From: Sphingorhabdus lacus
GTDB taxonomy: Bacteria > Pseudomonadota > Alphaproteobacteria > Sphingomonadales > Sphingomonadaceae
DNA length: 64,000 nt
Assembly (NCBI RefSeq): GCF_009768975.1
Contig: NZ_CP035733.1
Location: 1,178,001 to 1,242,000 of the forward strand
Reading direction: 5' to 3'
Of this stretch, positions 56,406-64,000 are shown in pieces. The position numbers were made by a program, and so were the translations under genes. The stretch's first letter is position 1, and each line of letters begins with the position of its first letter. Below the pieces are notes generated by a model. That model was not told the DNA's origin and ran no database searches. It worked only from the letters and a program-made list of their open reading frames with translations.

Positions 56406-58445
56406 ATGTCCAGCATGGTAAAGCATCTCATTTCAGCATCACTGCTGATTCTTCCTGCTACTGCGATGGCAGCGGCACAACAGCAACCTGAAATTATCTG
56501 GCAGCCCGGGACCGGCACGGCGGCAACCACCCCTGCCCCGACGGCCGGACAGCCTGCACCTGTCGCTCCCGTCGTCCAATATGACCCCAGCGAAGGCAAA
56601 ATCCCCGCCGCGCTGCAACGCTGGAAGATGTTGAGCGCGTCAGCAAGCTACAGCTTCAGCGATTATGCGTCGTTCCTGATGGACTATCCCGACTGGCCCA
56701 ATGCCGACGATATGCGCAAAAATGCCGAGCAAGCGATCAACCCGCTCAGTTTTTCGCCGTCGCAGGTCGTTGCCTATTTCGACCGCCTACCCCCGCTGAC
56801 CAACGGCGGACGGGCCAAATTCGCGATGGCGCTTGATGCCAGCGGCGACAAGGCGCGTGCCGCAAAGTTCGCCCGTGAAGCGTGGCGTGGCGGCCCCTTG
56901 TCCGATGATGACGAGGCCCGCCTGTTCCGCATCGCAGGGTCCAGCCTGACTGCGACAGACCATGACGCCCGCGTTGACCGCCTTCTCTGGTCAAGTTCAA
57001 CCCGCGCGGCAGAAAGATGGATCGGATATACGTCCCCGCAACGCCGACCAGCCTTCGCTGCGACACTGGCGACACGCCAGAACAGCCCTGACGCTGCCCT
57101 GAAAGTCCAGGAAGCCGGCAACAGTGCCAATAACGAAGCAAGCCTGCTCGCCGCGCGCGTCGATGCCTTGCGCGTTTCCGGCAACACTTATGCGGCACGC
57201 GAACTTCTTGCGAATCGTGGCCGCCTCGTCGCACCTGCCCCTGTGTTGAAAGACTGGTACAAGCTACTTCTGACCCACGCCCAAGCAGCCGCAAAAGACG
57301 GACAATATGACGTAGCCTACCGCATCGCCTCACGGGTCGATGACGCGCCAACACCGGGGCTGGTCATGGTCGACCAAGACCTGACAACACGCGACCATTA
57401 TACAAGCCTCACCTGGCTCGCTGGCACATTGGCGATGGATCGCCTGAACCGACCCGGCGATGCCGCGGCGATGTTCGTGAGCTATGCAAACGCCGCTAAA
57501 TCGCCGCAAACCCGTTCAAAGGGTTGGCATTGGGCAGGCAAAGCCGCCGCCCAGAATAGAGATGTTGCCGGTGCGACCAAATATTATGAGCAGGCTGCCA
57601 TTTATTACGACAGCTTTTTTGGGCAATTGTCGCTTGAGCAGTTGAAACGCCCTCTTCCGCCTGTACCGAAGATCGCCGTTACGCCACCCCAGCTTACCGA
57701 CACAAACACGCCTCCCGTTTATCTGGCGGCTGCACTCGCATCGAAATATGGCACCTGGAGGGACCAGAGCAACTTCCTCCGCGCGATTTCACAGAATGCG
57801 AAAACCCGGGCCGAATTTGCCAGTGCGATCGGTCTGTCCAAAAAGATAAACCGCCCGGATCTGGCGGTCATGGCGGGTCGTACCGCCCGCTATTATGGCT
57901 ATGCCGATCTTTTGGGCAATGGTTACCCCACCGTTGACGTCCCGGCCTCGCAAAATCACAACTGGACGCTGGCGCACGCCATCATGCGTCAGGAAAGCCA
58001 GTTCGACAAAGCCGCAGTCAGCCACGCCGGCGCGCGCGGCCTCATGCAGTTGATGCCCGGAACCGCCCGCGAGACATCGGGCAAGATATCGATGGCCTAT
58101 CGCCCCGATGCGCTGACCGTCGATACCGACTACAACATTTCGCTCGGCTCGACTTATATTCAACGGATGCTCGATTATTACGGCGGCAGCTACCCGCTGG
58201 CGATTGCGGCCTATAATGGTGGTCCGGGCAATGTGAACAAATGGCTTAAAGCTTATGGCGACCCGCGTACCGGCGAGATCGGCATGATGGAATGGATCGA
58301 GAAAATCCCGCTGAGCGAGACACGCGATTATGTGTACCGCGTTCTGGAAAATGCCGTGATGTATGACCATCTGCATCCGGAAAAGGCGCGGATCCGCTCG
58401 GCAACGCCGCTCAGTACCTATCTGGGCAAATCCACGCCGGGGTGA
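56406..58445 (+). CDS. Soluble lytic murein transglycosylase
   Basis: 679 residues from the ATG at 56406, which is chosen because it starts a signal peptide (MVKHLISASLLILPATAMAAA); the frame opens at 56346. The superhelical U-domain (about 60-480) is followed by the SLT catalytic domain: AIMRQESQFDKAAVSHAGARGLMQLMP carries the catalytic Glu, and AYNGGPGNV the late motif. It cleaves peptidoglycan between MurNAc and GlcNAc with 1,6-anhydro formation. greB follows after 14 bases. Confidence 0.93.
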   Translation: MSSMVKHLISASLLILPATAMAAAQQQPEIIWQPGTGTAATTPAPTAGQPAPVAPVVQYDPSEGKIPAALQRWKMLSASASYSFSDYASFLMDYPDWPNADDMRKNAEQAINPLSFSPSQVVAYFDRLPPLTNGGRAKFAMALDASGDKARAAKFAREAWRGGPLSDDDEARLFRIAGSSLTATDHDARVDRLLWSSSTRAAERWIGYTSPQRRPAFAATLATRQNSPDAALKVQEAGNSANNEASLLAARVDALRVSGNTYAARELLANRGRLVAPAPVLKDWYKLLLTHAQAAAKDGQYDVAYRIASRVDDAPTPGLVMVDQDLTTRDHYTSLTWLAGTLAMDRLNRPGDAAAMFVSYANAAKSPQTRSKGWHWAGKAAAQNRDVAGATKYYEQAAIYYDSFFGQLSLEQLKRPLPPVPKIAVTPPQLTDTNTPPVYLAAALASKYGTWRDQSNFLRAISQNAKTRAEFASAIGLSKKINRPDLAVMAGRTARYYGYADLLGNGYPTVDVPASQNHNWTLAHAIMRQESQFDKAAVSHAGARGLMQLMPGTARETSGKISMAYRPDALTVDTDYNISLGSTYIQRMLDYYGGSYPLAIAAYNGGPGNVNKWLKAYGDPRTGEIGMMEWIEKIPLSETRDYVYRVLENAVMYDHLHPEKARIRSATPLSTYLGKSTPG

Positions 58446-58459
58446 CATAGGTCACCCCC

Positions 58460-58948
58460 ATGGAACGTACCAACCCGATTACCCCCGCCGGATTCGCAGC
58501 CTTGCGCGCGCGATACCAGCAACTCTTTGCCGTGGAACGCCCCGCTGTAGTCGAAACGGTCAGCTGGGCCGCAGGCAATGGCGACCGCAGTGAAAATGGC
58601 GACTATATCTACGGCAAGCAAAAGCTGCGCGCGATAGACCGCGAACTTGGCCAATTGTCCAAGAAAATGAAGTTTGCAAATGTCCTCGATCCAGCAAAAC
58701 AACCCGACCGCAGCCGCGTGTTTTTCGGCGCAACAATCCTGCTCGCCGACATTGACGACACCCACCGCACCGTCACCATCGTCGGCGACGACGAAGCCGA
58801 AGCGTCCGACGGCCGCATAGGCTGGAACTCCCCCCTCGCCCGCGCGCTGCGCGGGGCCAAGGTCGGCGATGTCAAAACCGTCACTCTGCCGTCAGGTCCC
58901 AAGGAATGGGAAGTGATGGAGATCAGCTATCCGGATGGGGTGGAGTAG
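58460..58948 (+). CDS. greB: Transcription elongation factor GreB
   Basis: 162 residues. The N-terminal coiled coil contains the GreB signature NGDRSENGDYIYGKQKLRAID with the tip acidic residues (D/E) that stimulate RNA polymerase cleavage. The C-terminal FKBP-like domain ends WEVMEISYPDG. It rescues backtracked RNA polymerase. GreB rather than GreA is preferred because of the YIYGKQKLR motif. An intergenic REP-like repeat follows immediately. Confidence 0.93.
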   Translation: MERTNPITPAGFAALRARYQQLFAVERPAVVETVSWAAGNGDRSENGDYIYGKQKLRAIDRELGQLSKKMKFANVLDPAKQPDRSRVFFGATILLADIDDTHRTVTIVGDDEAEASDGRIGWNSPLARALRGAKVGDVKTVTLPSGPKEWEVMEISYPDGVE

Positions 58949-58968
58949 GGTTTAGCGGACGAACTCCC

Positions 58969-59117
58969 CCTCTCCACTTCGTCTAACGGCTAAAGCCGTA
59001 AGACTGCGTACCTCTCCCCTGAAGGGGAGAGGGAATAGTGCCTGGCTTCTCCCCTTTAGGGGAGAGGATACGGAGCCTTGGCCGCAAGGCCTAGGCGGAG
59101 TTGGTGAGGGGCGCGAC
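58969..59117. repeat. REP-like intergenic repeat with multiple hairpins
   Basis: The 207-base greB-ppk2 gap holds an array of inverted repeats: CCTCTCCCCT-GA-AGGGGAGAGG (59011-59032), a second near-copy CTTCTCCCCT-TT-AGGGGAGAGG (59046-59067), and GCCTTGGCC-GCAA-GGCCTAGGC (about 59075-59096), plus ACGGC-TAAA-GCCGT near 58986. It is flanked by CCCCCTCTCC on the left and GGTGAGGGG on the right. It looks like a mobile, non-coding repeat family of sphingomonads; convergent genes border it, so it may also terminate transcription. Confidence 0.7.
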
Positions 59118-59155
59118 AGTGAGGCTTAGAGCAACCGTCGCGAGCAATTACGCAA

Positions 59156-59935
59156 TCAATCCGACTTATACCCCAACGCATCCTTGGCCAGCGCCAGGAT
59201 CGCTTCGTCGGCATCGGGGAAATGCTGCGGGACGCTATTTTCCAGTTCCTTGACCACATACGCGAGGACGGCGATGCGGGCGGCTTTCTGGTTGTTGCTG
59301 TCGATGACAGTCCAGGGTGCCCAATGGGTGTGGGTGCGTTTGAACATGTCTTTCATCGCGTCGAGATATTCTTCGCGCTTATCGCGGTTGCGGAAATCTT
59401 CCGTGGTTACTTTCCACCGTTTTGCGGGGTCATCCAGGCGTTCGGTCAGGACCTTGTCCTGTGTTTCCTGCGTCACGTGCAGGAACAGCTTGATGATCTT
59501 GGTACCAATCTCGCCCTGACGCGATTCAAATTCGTTGATCTCGTCAAAGCCGCGCCGCCATTCGGCCTCGCTGCAAAATCCCTCGACCCGTTCGACCAGC
59601 ACGCGGCCATAATGGCTGCGGTCCCAGATGCTCATTTCGCATTTTCCGGGCAGCTTGTTCCAGAAACGCCAGAGGAAGTGCTTGTCCTTCTCTTCGCGCG
59701 TGGGCGCCGATATGGGGAAAACCTGATAATAGCGCGGATCCAGCGTGGCGGTCAGGCGCTTGATCGCCCCGCCCTTTCCGGCCGCATCCCAGCCTTCGAC
59801 GATAATCAGCGTACGCGCGCCATGCAGGATATGAAGCGATTGCAGTTCCGCCATGCGGTCCTGCAGCGCCTTCAGATCCGCATCATAATCGCCATCATAT
59901 TTGGCGCCGGATTCAAAGTCGGAAAGGTCTATCAT
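59156..59935 (-). CDS. Polyphosphate kinase 2 family protein
   Basis: 259 residues from the ATG at 59935 (MIDLSDFESG); a start at 59980 would add 15 residues. The PPK2 P-loop EGWDAAGKGGAIKRLT, the DRSHYGRVLVERVEGF lid block and the late WKVTTEDFRNRDKREEY are present. It moves phosphate between polyphosphate and nucleotides; whether it prefers ADP, GDP or AMP is not clear. It lies between the repeat region and aspS on the same strand. Confidence 0.92.
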   Translation of the reverse strand: MIDLSDFESGAKYDGDYDADLKALQDRMAELQSLHILHGARTLIIVEGWDAAGKGGAIKRLTATLDPRYYQVFPISAPTREEKDKHFLWRFWNKLPGKCEMSIWDRSHYGRVLVERVEGFCSEAEWRRGFDEINEFESRQGEIGTKIIKLFLHVTQETQDKVLTERLDDPAKRWKVTTEDFRNRDKREEYLDAMKDMFKRTHTHWAPWTVIDSNNQKAARIAVLAYVVKELENSVPQHFPDADEAILALAKDALGYKSD

Positions 59936-60027
59936 GAAGCCGTTATGCAATGCAGTTGCCGCCGCAAACAAGCCCCCCATTCAGCAGCGTACTAAAGGGG
60001 GACAGGTTTGGGCTGTACGTTAGACGC

Positions 60028-61812
60028 TTATGCCTTGGGTGGCTGTTCCACCACGCGGATATGCAGTTCGCGCAATTGCTTCGCCATGGCGGGCGACGGA
60101 GCGCCCATCAACAGATCTTCGGCGCGCTGGTTCATCGGGAATAGCGTGATTTCGCGCAGGTTTTGCACGCCGCACAGCAACATTACCATACGGTCCACAC
60201 CTGCCGCCATGCCGCCATGCGGGGGCGCGCCATATTGGAAAGCACGATACATGCCGCCAAAGCGTTCCTCGACATCGGCCTGCGTCAGGCCGGTCAGTTC
60301 GAACGCCTTGACCATCAGGTCGGGATGCTGGTTCCGGATCGAGCCAGAGGCAAGTTCATAGCCGTTGCAGACCATGTCATATTGGAATGCCTTTATGGTC
60401 AACGGGTCCTGCGTTTCCAACGCTTCGAGGCCACCTTGCGGCATCGAGAATGGGTTGTGCGCAAAATCGACCTTCTTTTCCTCTTCGTCCCATTCGTAGA
60501 AGGGGAAGTCGATAATCCAGCAGAAACGGAACGCGTCCTTTTCAATCACGTCAAGTTGCTCGCCGGTGCGGGTGCGTGCGGCACCAGCCAGCTTCGCCGC
60601 CTGATCTTCCTTGCCAGCGGCAAAGAAGCAGCCGTCATCGGGGCCAAGGCCGATGGCCTCATACAGCGCCTTCATGCCCTCTTCGCCATGGTTCTTCGCG
60701 ATAGGTCCACCAAATTCGCCGCCCTTGCGCGTGACATAGCCAAGGCCTGCATGGCCTTCGCTGCGGGCCCAGTCGTTCATGTCGTCGAAGAATTTGCGGC
60801 TCTTTTCCGCCGTGCCTGGCGCAGGGATAGCGCGCACAACGCCGCCGCCTTCAACGATGCGCTCGAACAGGCCAAAGCCGCTCTTGCGGAAATGCTCGGT
60901 CACATCATGGATGATGATGGGGTTGCGCAGGTCGGGCTTGTCGGTGCCATAGTCGAGCATCGCCTTGGAATAGGGGATGCGCGGGAATTCGCCTGCGGGG
61001 GTGACCTTGCGGCCTTCGGCAAAGCTTTCGAACACGCCCGCCATGACGGGTTCCATCGTGTCCCACACTTCTTCCTGTGTGACGAAGCTCATTTCGAGGT
61101 CGAGCTGGTAAAATTCACCGGGCAGACGGTCGGCGCGCGGGTCTTCGTCGCGGAAGCATGGCGCAATCTGGAAATAGCGGTCGAAACCGGCGACCATCAG
61201 CAATTGCTTATATTGCTGCGGCGCCTGCGGCAGCGCGAAGAATTTGCCGGGATGGATACGGCTGGGCACGAGGAAGTCGCGCGCGCCTTCGGGGCTGGAT
61301 GCGGTCAGGATCGGCGTCGAATATTCGGTGAAGCCGATATCTTCCATCCGGCGGCGGGTTTCGCGAATGATCTGCGTACGCTTCACGATATTGGCGTGCA
61401 GCGTTTCGCGGCGCAGGTCGAGGAAGCGGTATTTCAGGCGCGTTTCTTCGGGATATTCCTGCTCCCCTGCGACGGGCAGCGGCAATTCTTCGGATTTGCT
61501 GAGGATCGTCACGCTGCGCGCGAACAGTTCGATCTCGCCGGTGGGTAGGTTCGGGTTGACGGTCGCTTCGCTGCGCGCCTTTACGTCGCCATCGATGGTG
61601 ACGACGCTTTCAAGGCGAAGACCTTCCAGAATCGGCAAAGCGGGGCTGTCGCTGTCCGCGACAATCTGCGTCATGCCATAATGGTCGCGCAAGTCGACGA
61701 AGAGAACACCGCCATGATCGCGCTTACGATGGATCCAGCCCGACAGACGGACAGTGTCTCCAACATTGGAAGCGCGAAGTTCCGCGCATTTGTGCGTGCG
61801 ATAAGCGTGCAT
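60028..61812 (-). CDS. aspS: Aspartyl-tRNA synthetase
   Basis: 594 residues, bacterial type: N-terminal OB-fold ([26 protein letters not shown]), class II motifs ([51 protein letters not shown]) and the GAD insertion. Motif 3 is [13 protein letters not shown]. As GatCAB is in this window, this AspRS may be non-discriminating and also charge tRNA(Asn), as in other bacteria with indirect Asn synthesis; the sequence does not decide. Its promoter faces the rnd promoter. Confidence 0.96.
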   Translation of the reverse strand: MHAYRTHKCAELRASNVGDTVRLSGWIHRKRDHGGVLFVDLRDHYGMTQIVADSDSPALPILEGLRLESVVTIDGDVKARSEATVNPNLPTGEIELFARSVTILSKSEELPLPVAGEQEYPEETRLKYRFLDLRRETLHANIVKRTQIIRETRRRMEDIGFTEYSTPILTASSPEGARDFLVPSRIHPGKFFALPQAPQQYKQLLMVAGFDRYFQIAPCFRDEDPRADRLPGEFYQLDLEMSFVTQEEVWDTMEPVMAGVFESFAEGRKVTPAGEFPRIPYSKAMLDYGTDKPDLRNPIIIHDVTEHFRKSGFGLFERIVEGGGVVRAIPAPGTAEKSRKFFDDMNDWARSEGHAGLGYVTRKGGEFGGPIAKNHGEEGMKALYEAIGLGPDDGCFFAAGKEDQAAKLAGAARTRTGEQLDVIEKDAFRFCWIIDFPFYEWDEEEKKVDFAHNPFSMPQGGLEALETQDPLTIKAFQYDMVCNGYELASGSIRNQHPDLMVKAFELTGLTQADVEERFGGMYRAFQYGAPPHGGMAAGVDRMVMLLCGVQNLREITLFPMNQRAEDLLMGAPSPAMAKQLRELHIRVVEQPPKA

Positions 61813-61848
61813 TGTTTACTCAATTCAAAAAAGCTGTGGAAAGCGCGC

Positions 61849-61898
61849 CTAACAACCTTGCAGCAACACTTTGTCAAGTCGTGAATGCCTGTTATGGC
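61849..61898. promoter_or_regulatory. Back-to-back aspS and rnd promoters sharing the -35 region
   Basis: Minus strand: a perfect -35 TTGACA (61877-61872), 17 bases, TGTTAG (61854-61849) before aspS. Plus strand: TTGTCA (61871-61876), 16 bases, TATGGC (61893-61898), 9 bases before the rnd ATG at 61908. The two -35 hexamers overlap by five bases, so polymerases would exclude each other. Confidence 0.45.
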
Positions 61899-61907
61899 CC
61901 ATGCCAC

Positions 61908-63092
61908 ATGCAGATTCATCCACTCATCACCGACAGCAAACGCCTCGCCGAATTATGCGCGCGCCTTGCGCAATCGCCATTTGTTGCGGTTGATACAGAA
62001 TTTATGCGGGAAAACACTTATTATCCCGACCTTTGCCTGATCCAGTTGGCCGACGCCAACGAAGCGGCGGCCATCGATCCCAAGGCCGACGGGCTCGATA
62101 TGACCCCGATGCTCGAACTTTTGTGCAATAATGAAGATGTGCTGAAGGTTTTCCATGCCGGTGGGCAGGATATCGAAATCTTCTTCAACCTGACGGGCAA
62201 GACACCGCACCCGATGTTTGACACGCAGATTGCGGCGATGGCGCTGGGCCAAGGCGAGCAGATTGGCTATTCCAATCTGGTTGATCTGTGGATGGGTATC
62301 CAGCTCGACAAGGGTGCGCGCTTTACCGACTGGTCGCGTCGTCCGCTCGACAAAAGGCAGATTGACTATGCCATTGCCGATGTGACGCATTTGTCGGTGA
62401 TTTTCCCGATGATGCTCGAAAAGCTAAAAAGCACGGGCCGCGGTCTATGGCTGAATGACGAGATGGAGCGGATTTCGGACGCGGAAAACTACCGCAATGA
62501 TCCTGAAAAGGCGTGGATGCGCATCAAGGTGCAGTCGCGTAAACCCGATGTGCTCGGCCGTCTGAAGGCCATGGCCGCCTGGCGCGAGCGAGAGGCGCAG
62601 CGCAAGAATATCCCGCGCGGGCGGATCATGAAGGACGAAACCCTCGCCGACATCGCCGCGCATCCGCCCAAAACGCAGGCCGACCTGCCCAAGGTGCGCG
62701 GTCTTTCGCCAGCCTGGCGCGACAATGAAATCGGCGCGCGCTTGATTGGCGTTATCGAGGGGGCCAAGCCGCTTTCCAAGGATGATCTGCCCGAACGCCA
62801 CCGCAATGGTGCGGGCGGCGGCAAGGAAGGGTCTCTGGTCGCCGATCTGCTGAAGCTGTTGCTGAAAATCCGGTCGCGGGAAATCAATGTTGCGCCGCGC
62901 CTGATCGTGCGGACCGAAGAGCTGGAACGGCTGGCGGCAGGCGAGCGGGAGGGGTTGGAGCTTCTGACCGGCTGGCGTTACGAACAATTTGGCCATGATG
63001 CGTTGGATCTGGTGGAAGGCCGTTTGGCCTTTGCTGTCGTCAATGGTAAGCTGAAGATGACGCGCACCCATGAAGAGGATCTGGCCCCATGA
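61908..63092 (+). CDS. rnd: Ribonuclease D
   Basis: 394 residues from the ATG at 61908; the frame opens earlier at 61812, overlapping aspS. The 3'-5' exonuclease DEDD residues are in FVAVDTEFMRE, HAGGQDIEIF, and the late YAIADVTHL. HRDC-like helices follow (from about 210), including KDETLADIAAHPPKTQADLPKVRGL. It trims tRNA 3' ends. Translation may be nearly leaderless if the promoter is correct. It overlaps the I78-like gene by four bases. Confidence 0.95.
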   Translation: MQIHPLITDSKRLAELCARLAQSPFVAVDTEFMRENTYYPDLCLIQLADANEAAAIDPKADGLDMTPMLELLCNNEDVLKVFHAGGQDIEIFFNLTGKTPHPMFDTQIAAMALGQGEQIGYSNLVDLWMGIQLDKGARFTDWSRRPLDKRQIDYAIADVTHLSVIFPMMLEKLKSTGRGLWLNDEMERISDAENYRNDPEKAWMRIKVQSRKPDVLGRLKAMAAWREREAQRKNIPRGRIMKDETLADIAAHPPKTQADLPKVRGLSPAWRDNEIGARLIGVIEGAKPLSKDDLPERHRNGAGGGKEGSLVADLLKLLLKIRSREINVAPRLIVRTEELERLAAGEREGLELLTGWRYEQFGHDALDLVEGRLAFAVVNGKLKMTRTHEEDLAP

Positions 63093-63400
63093 GAATGATT
63101 GCATTGCTTGCCTGTATGGCGGCCACCGCCTGCGCCAAACCGCAGCAGGACGCGCCTGCCGCCGCTGAACCGCTTCCGGCGGTACCAGCGGCCGGCCTCG
63201 CCTGTGCGGCCGAATCGGTACAATATGCCATCGGCCAGAAAAGCAGCCCCGAATTGGGAAGCAAGCTGGTGAAGGAAAGTGGTTCCGCCTCGCTCCGCTG
63301 GATGCCGCCACGCTCCGCCGCGACCATGGACTATCGCGCCGACCGGCTGAACGTGCATTATAATGACGACATGATCATCACCCGCATCAACTGCGGCTAG
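63089..63400 (+). CDS. Lipoprotein, I78-type peptidase inhibitor family
   Basis: 103 residues: a lipoprotein signal (MRMIALLACMAATACAK, lipobox ATAC) and an Ala/Pro-rich linker, then the I78-like inhibitor core AIGQKSSPEL, LRWMPPRSAATMDYRADRLNVHYNDDMIITRINCG. I78 proteins resemble the Aspergillus elastase inhibitor AFUEI. It is coupled to rnd (ATGA). A protective role in the periplasm is likely but the target peptidase is unknown. Its stop overlaps the hdaA stop in CTAG. Confidence 0.85.
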   Translation: MRMIALLACMAATACAKPQQDAPAAAEPLPAVPAAGLACAAESVQYAIGQKSSPELGSKLVKESGSASLRWMPPRSAATMDYRADRLNVHYNDDMIITRINCG

Positions 63401-63981
63401 GCGTCCAGTACCTTTTTCACCAATGTCAGGTTGACCGGCGCATTTTCCGCGAGCGCCATCGCGTTGGCGGCGCGGGCGAAGCTTTCGATCCCGGCGTAGC
63501 TGCGTTCGATGCGCCTTTTGACATAGCTGAGCGCGTCCATGGTGATGGCGGCGCCCCGGTCGGCGAGCTGCTTTTGCAGCAACTGTTCGACCATCTCGTC
63601 ATCGGGCGCCCCGATTTCCAGCAGCATAGCCGACCCCAGCCGTGACTTCAGATCGGGCAAGGCGATGTTCCAATCGGCGGGCAACCAGCGCGAGATGAGC
63701 AGAAGCGGGACCACGCTTTCCTGCGCCCTGTTCCACGCGTTGAACAGATTTTCGGCGGAATTTGCCTCCGCATTGTCGATGACGGTCCCGCCCTGCCCGC
63801 TGAAATAGCGCGCCATCAGGCTTTTGCCCGACCGTGCGGGCCCGACAAGGATCGCGCAATGCCGGGGCCAGTTTGCCGCGCTGCCGAGGCCGGCAAAGGC
63901 GGTGGCGTTGGATGGCGTGATAATCAGGCTGGACGACGCGCCACCGCGCAATTCGTCCAAGGGTAAGGCAATCTGGCGCAT
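63397..63981 (-). CDS. hdaA: HdaA/Hda-like DnaA regulatory protein
   Basis: 194 residues, a DnaA-related AAA+ protein without DnaA domains I-II and IV. It starts MRQIALPLDEL, resembling the clamp-binding N-terminus of Hda (QIALPL), has a P-loop LVGPARSGKSLMARYF and sensor-like LPDLKSRLGSAMLLEIGAPDD. In alphas HdaA with the beta clamp turns off DnaA after initiation. The remaining 19 bases of the window contain no recognisable gene start. Hda assignment is likely. Confidence 0.88.
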   Translation of the reverse strand: MRQIALPLDELRGGASSSLIITPSNATAFAGLGSAANWPRHCAILVGPARSGKSLMARYFSGQGGTVIDNAEANSAENLFNAWNRAQESVVPLLLISRWLPADWNIALPDLKSRLGSAMLLEIGAPDDEMVEQLLQKQLADRGAAITMDALSYVKRRIERSYAGIESFARAANAMALAENAPVNLTLVKKVLDA

Positions 63982-64000
63982 TTTACCGGCGATGGTCGCT

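Noticed and set aside
60163-61548. 461-residue plus-strand open frame opposite aspS
   Set aside because: It is exactly antisense to a full-length aspartyl-tRNA synthetase, has no recognisable domain and no ribosome-binding site; high-GC codon bias gives such mirror frames.

Overview
The window is a densely packed bacterial chromosome segment with about 64 protein-coding genes, no gap above 300 bases, and no rRNA, tRNA, insertion sequence or CRISPR array that I could see. The gene set points to an alphaproteobacterium, most probably a sphingomonad (Sphingopyxis/Sphingorhabdus-like). Supporting signs are GatCAB amidotransferase, CckA, ChvG/ChvI, the HprK-RapZ-EIIA-HPr regulatory PTS, HdaA, a homodimeric NADP isocitrate dehydrogenase, GTTC-N7-GTTC LexA boxes before recA, and many SPOR-domain proteins. 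The genus is inference.

Layout. 1-3.4 kb (minus): gatC-gatA-small membrane ORF-gatB, with gatB cut by the left edge. 3.5-7.4 kb (plus): DUF3089 hydrolase, ruvX, pyrB and a dihydroorotase-like partner without catalytic residues. 7.4-11.4 kb: an orphan ParA ATPase, a ribbon-helix-helix-like protein and a TPR/SPOR protein, divergent from a Sel1/SPOR protein; this is the most system-like uncharacterised locus. 11.4-14.6 kb: lipoprotein and hisI, then purF and an SDR. 14.6-20 kb (minus): photolyase, YdjM-like membrane protein, and KorBA 2-oxoacid:ferredoxin oxidoreductase. 20-21.5 kb (plus): esterase and rppH. 21.5-27.1 kb (minus): TPR protein, RsmB-like methyltransferase, guaB, M28 peptidase, CitE-like lyase. 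27.2-28.7 kb (plus): SPFH/NfeD membrane pair. 28.7-31.2 kb: WYL regulator with cupin, and two poorly characterised proteins.

31.2-38.1 kb holds pckA facing a tightly coupled plus-strand chain chvI-chvG-hprK-rapZ-EIIA(Man)-HPr-trmH. In alphaproteobacteria this set links envelope sensing, nitrogen/carbon status and gluconeogenesis. 38.1-41 kb (minus): rmuC and the psd-pssA phospholipid pair. 41.1-44.3 kb (plus): icd with a strong terminator, then a CPA2 antiporter. 44.3-56.3 kb (minus): alaS, GST, arginase-family enzyme, recA with two LexA boxes, cckA, M13 peptidase, DUF2062 protein, smpB, dapA. 56.4-64 kb: soluble lytic transglycosylase, greB, a REP-like intergenic repeat, ppk2, aspS, RNase D, an I78-like lipoprotein and hdaA.

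Most neighbouring genes overlap by 1, 4 or 8 bases (ATGA, GTGA, TGATG), so translational coupling is pervasive. All similarities come from reading motifs by eye; no database search was possible.
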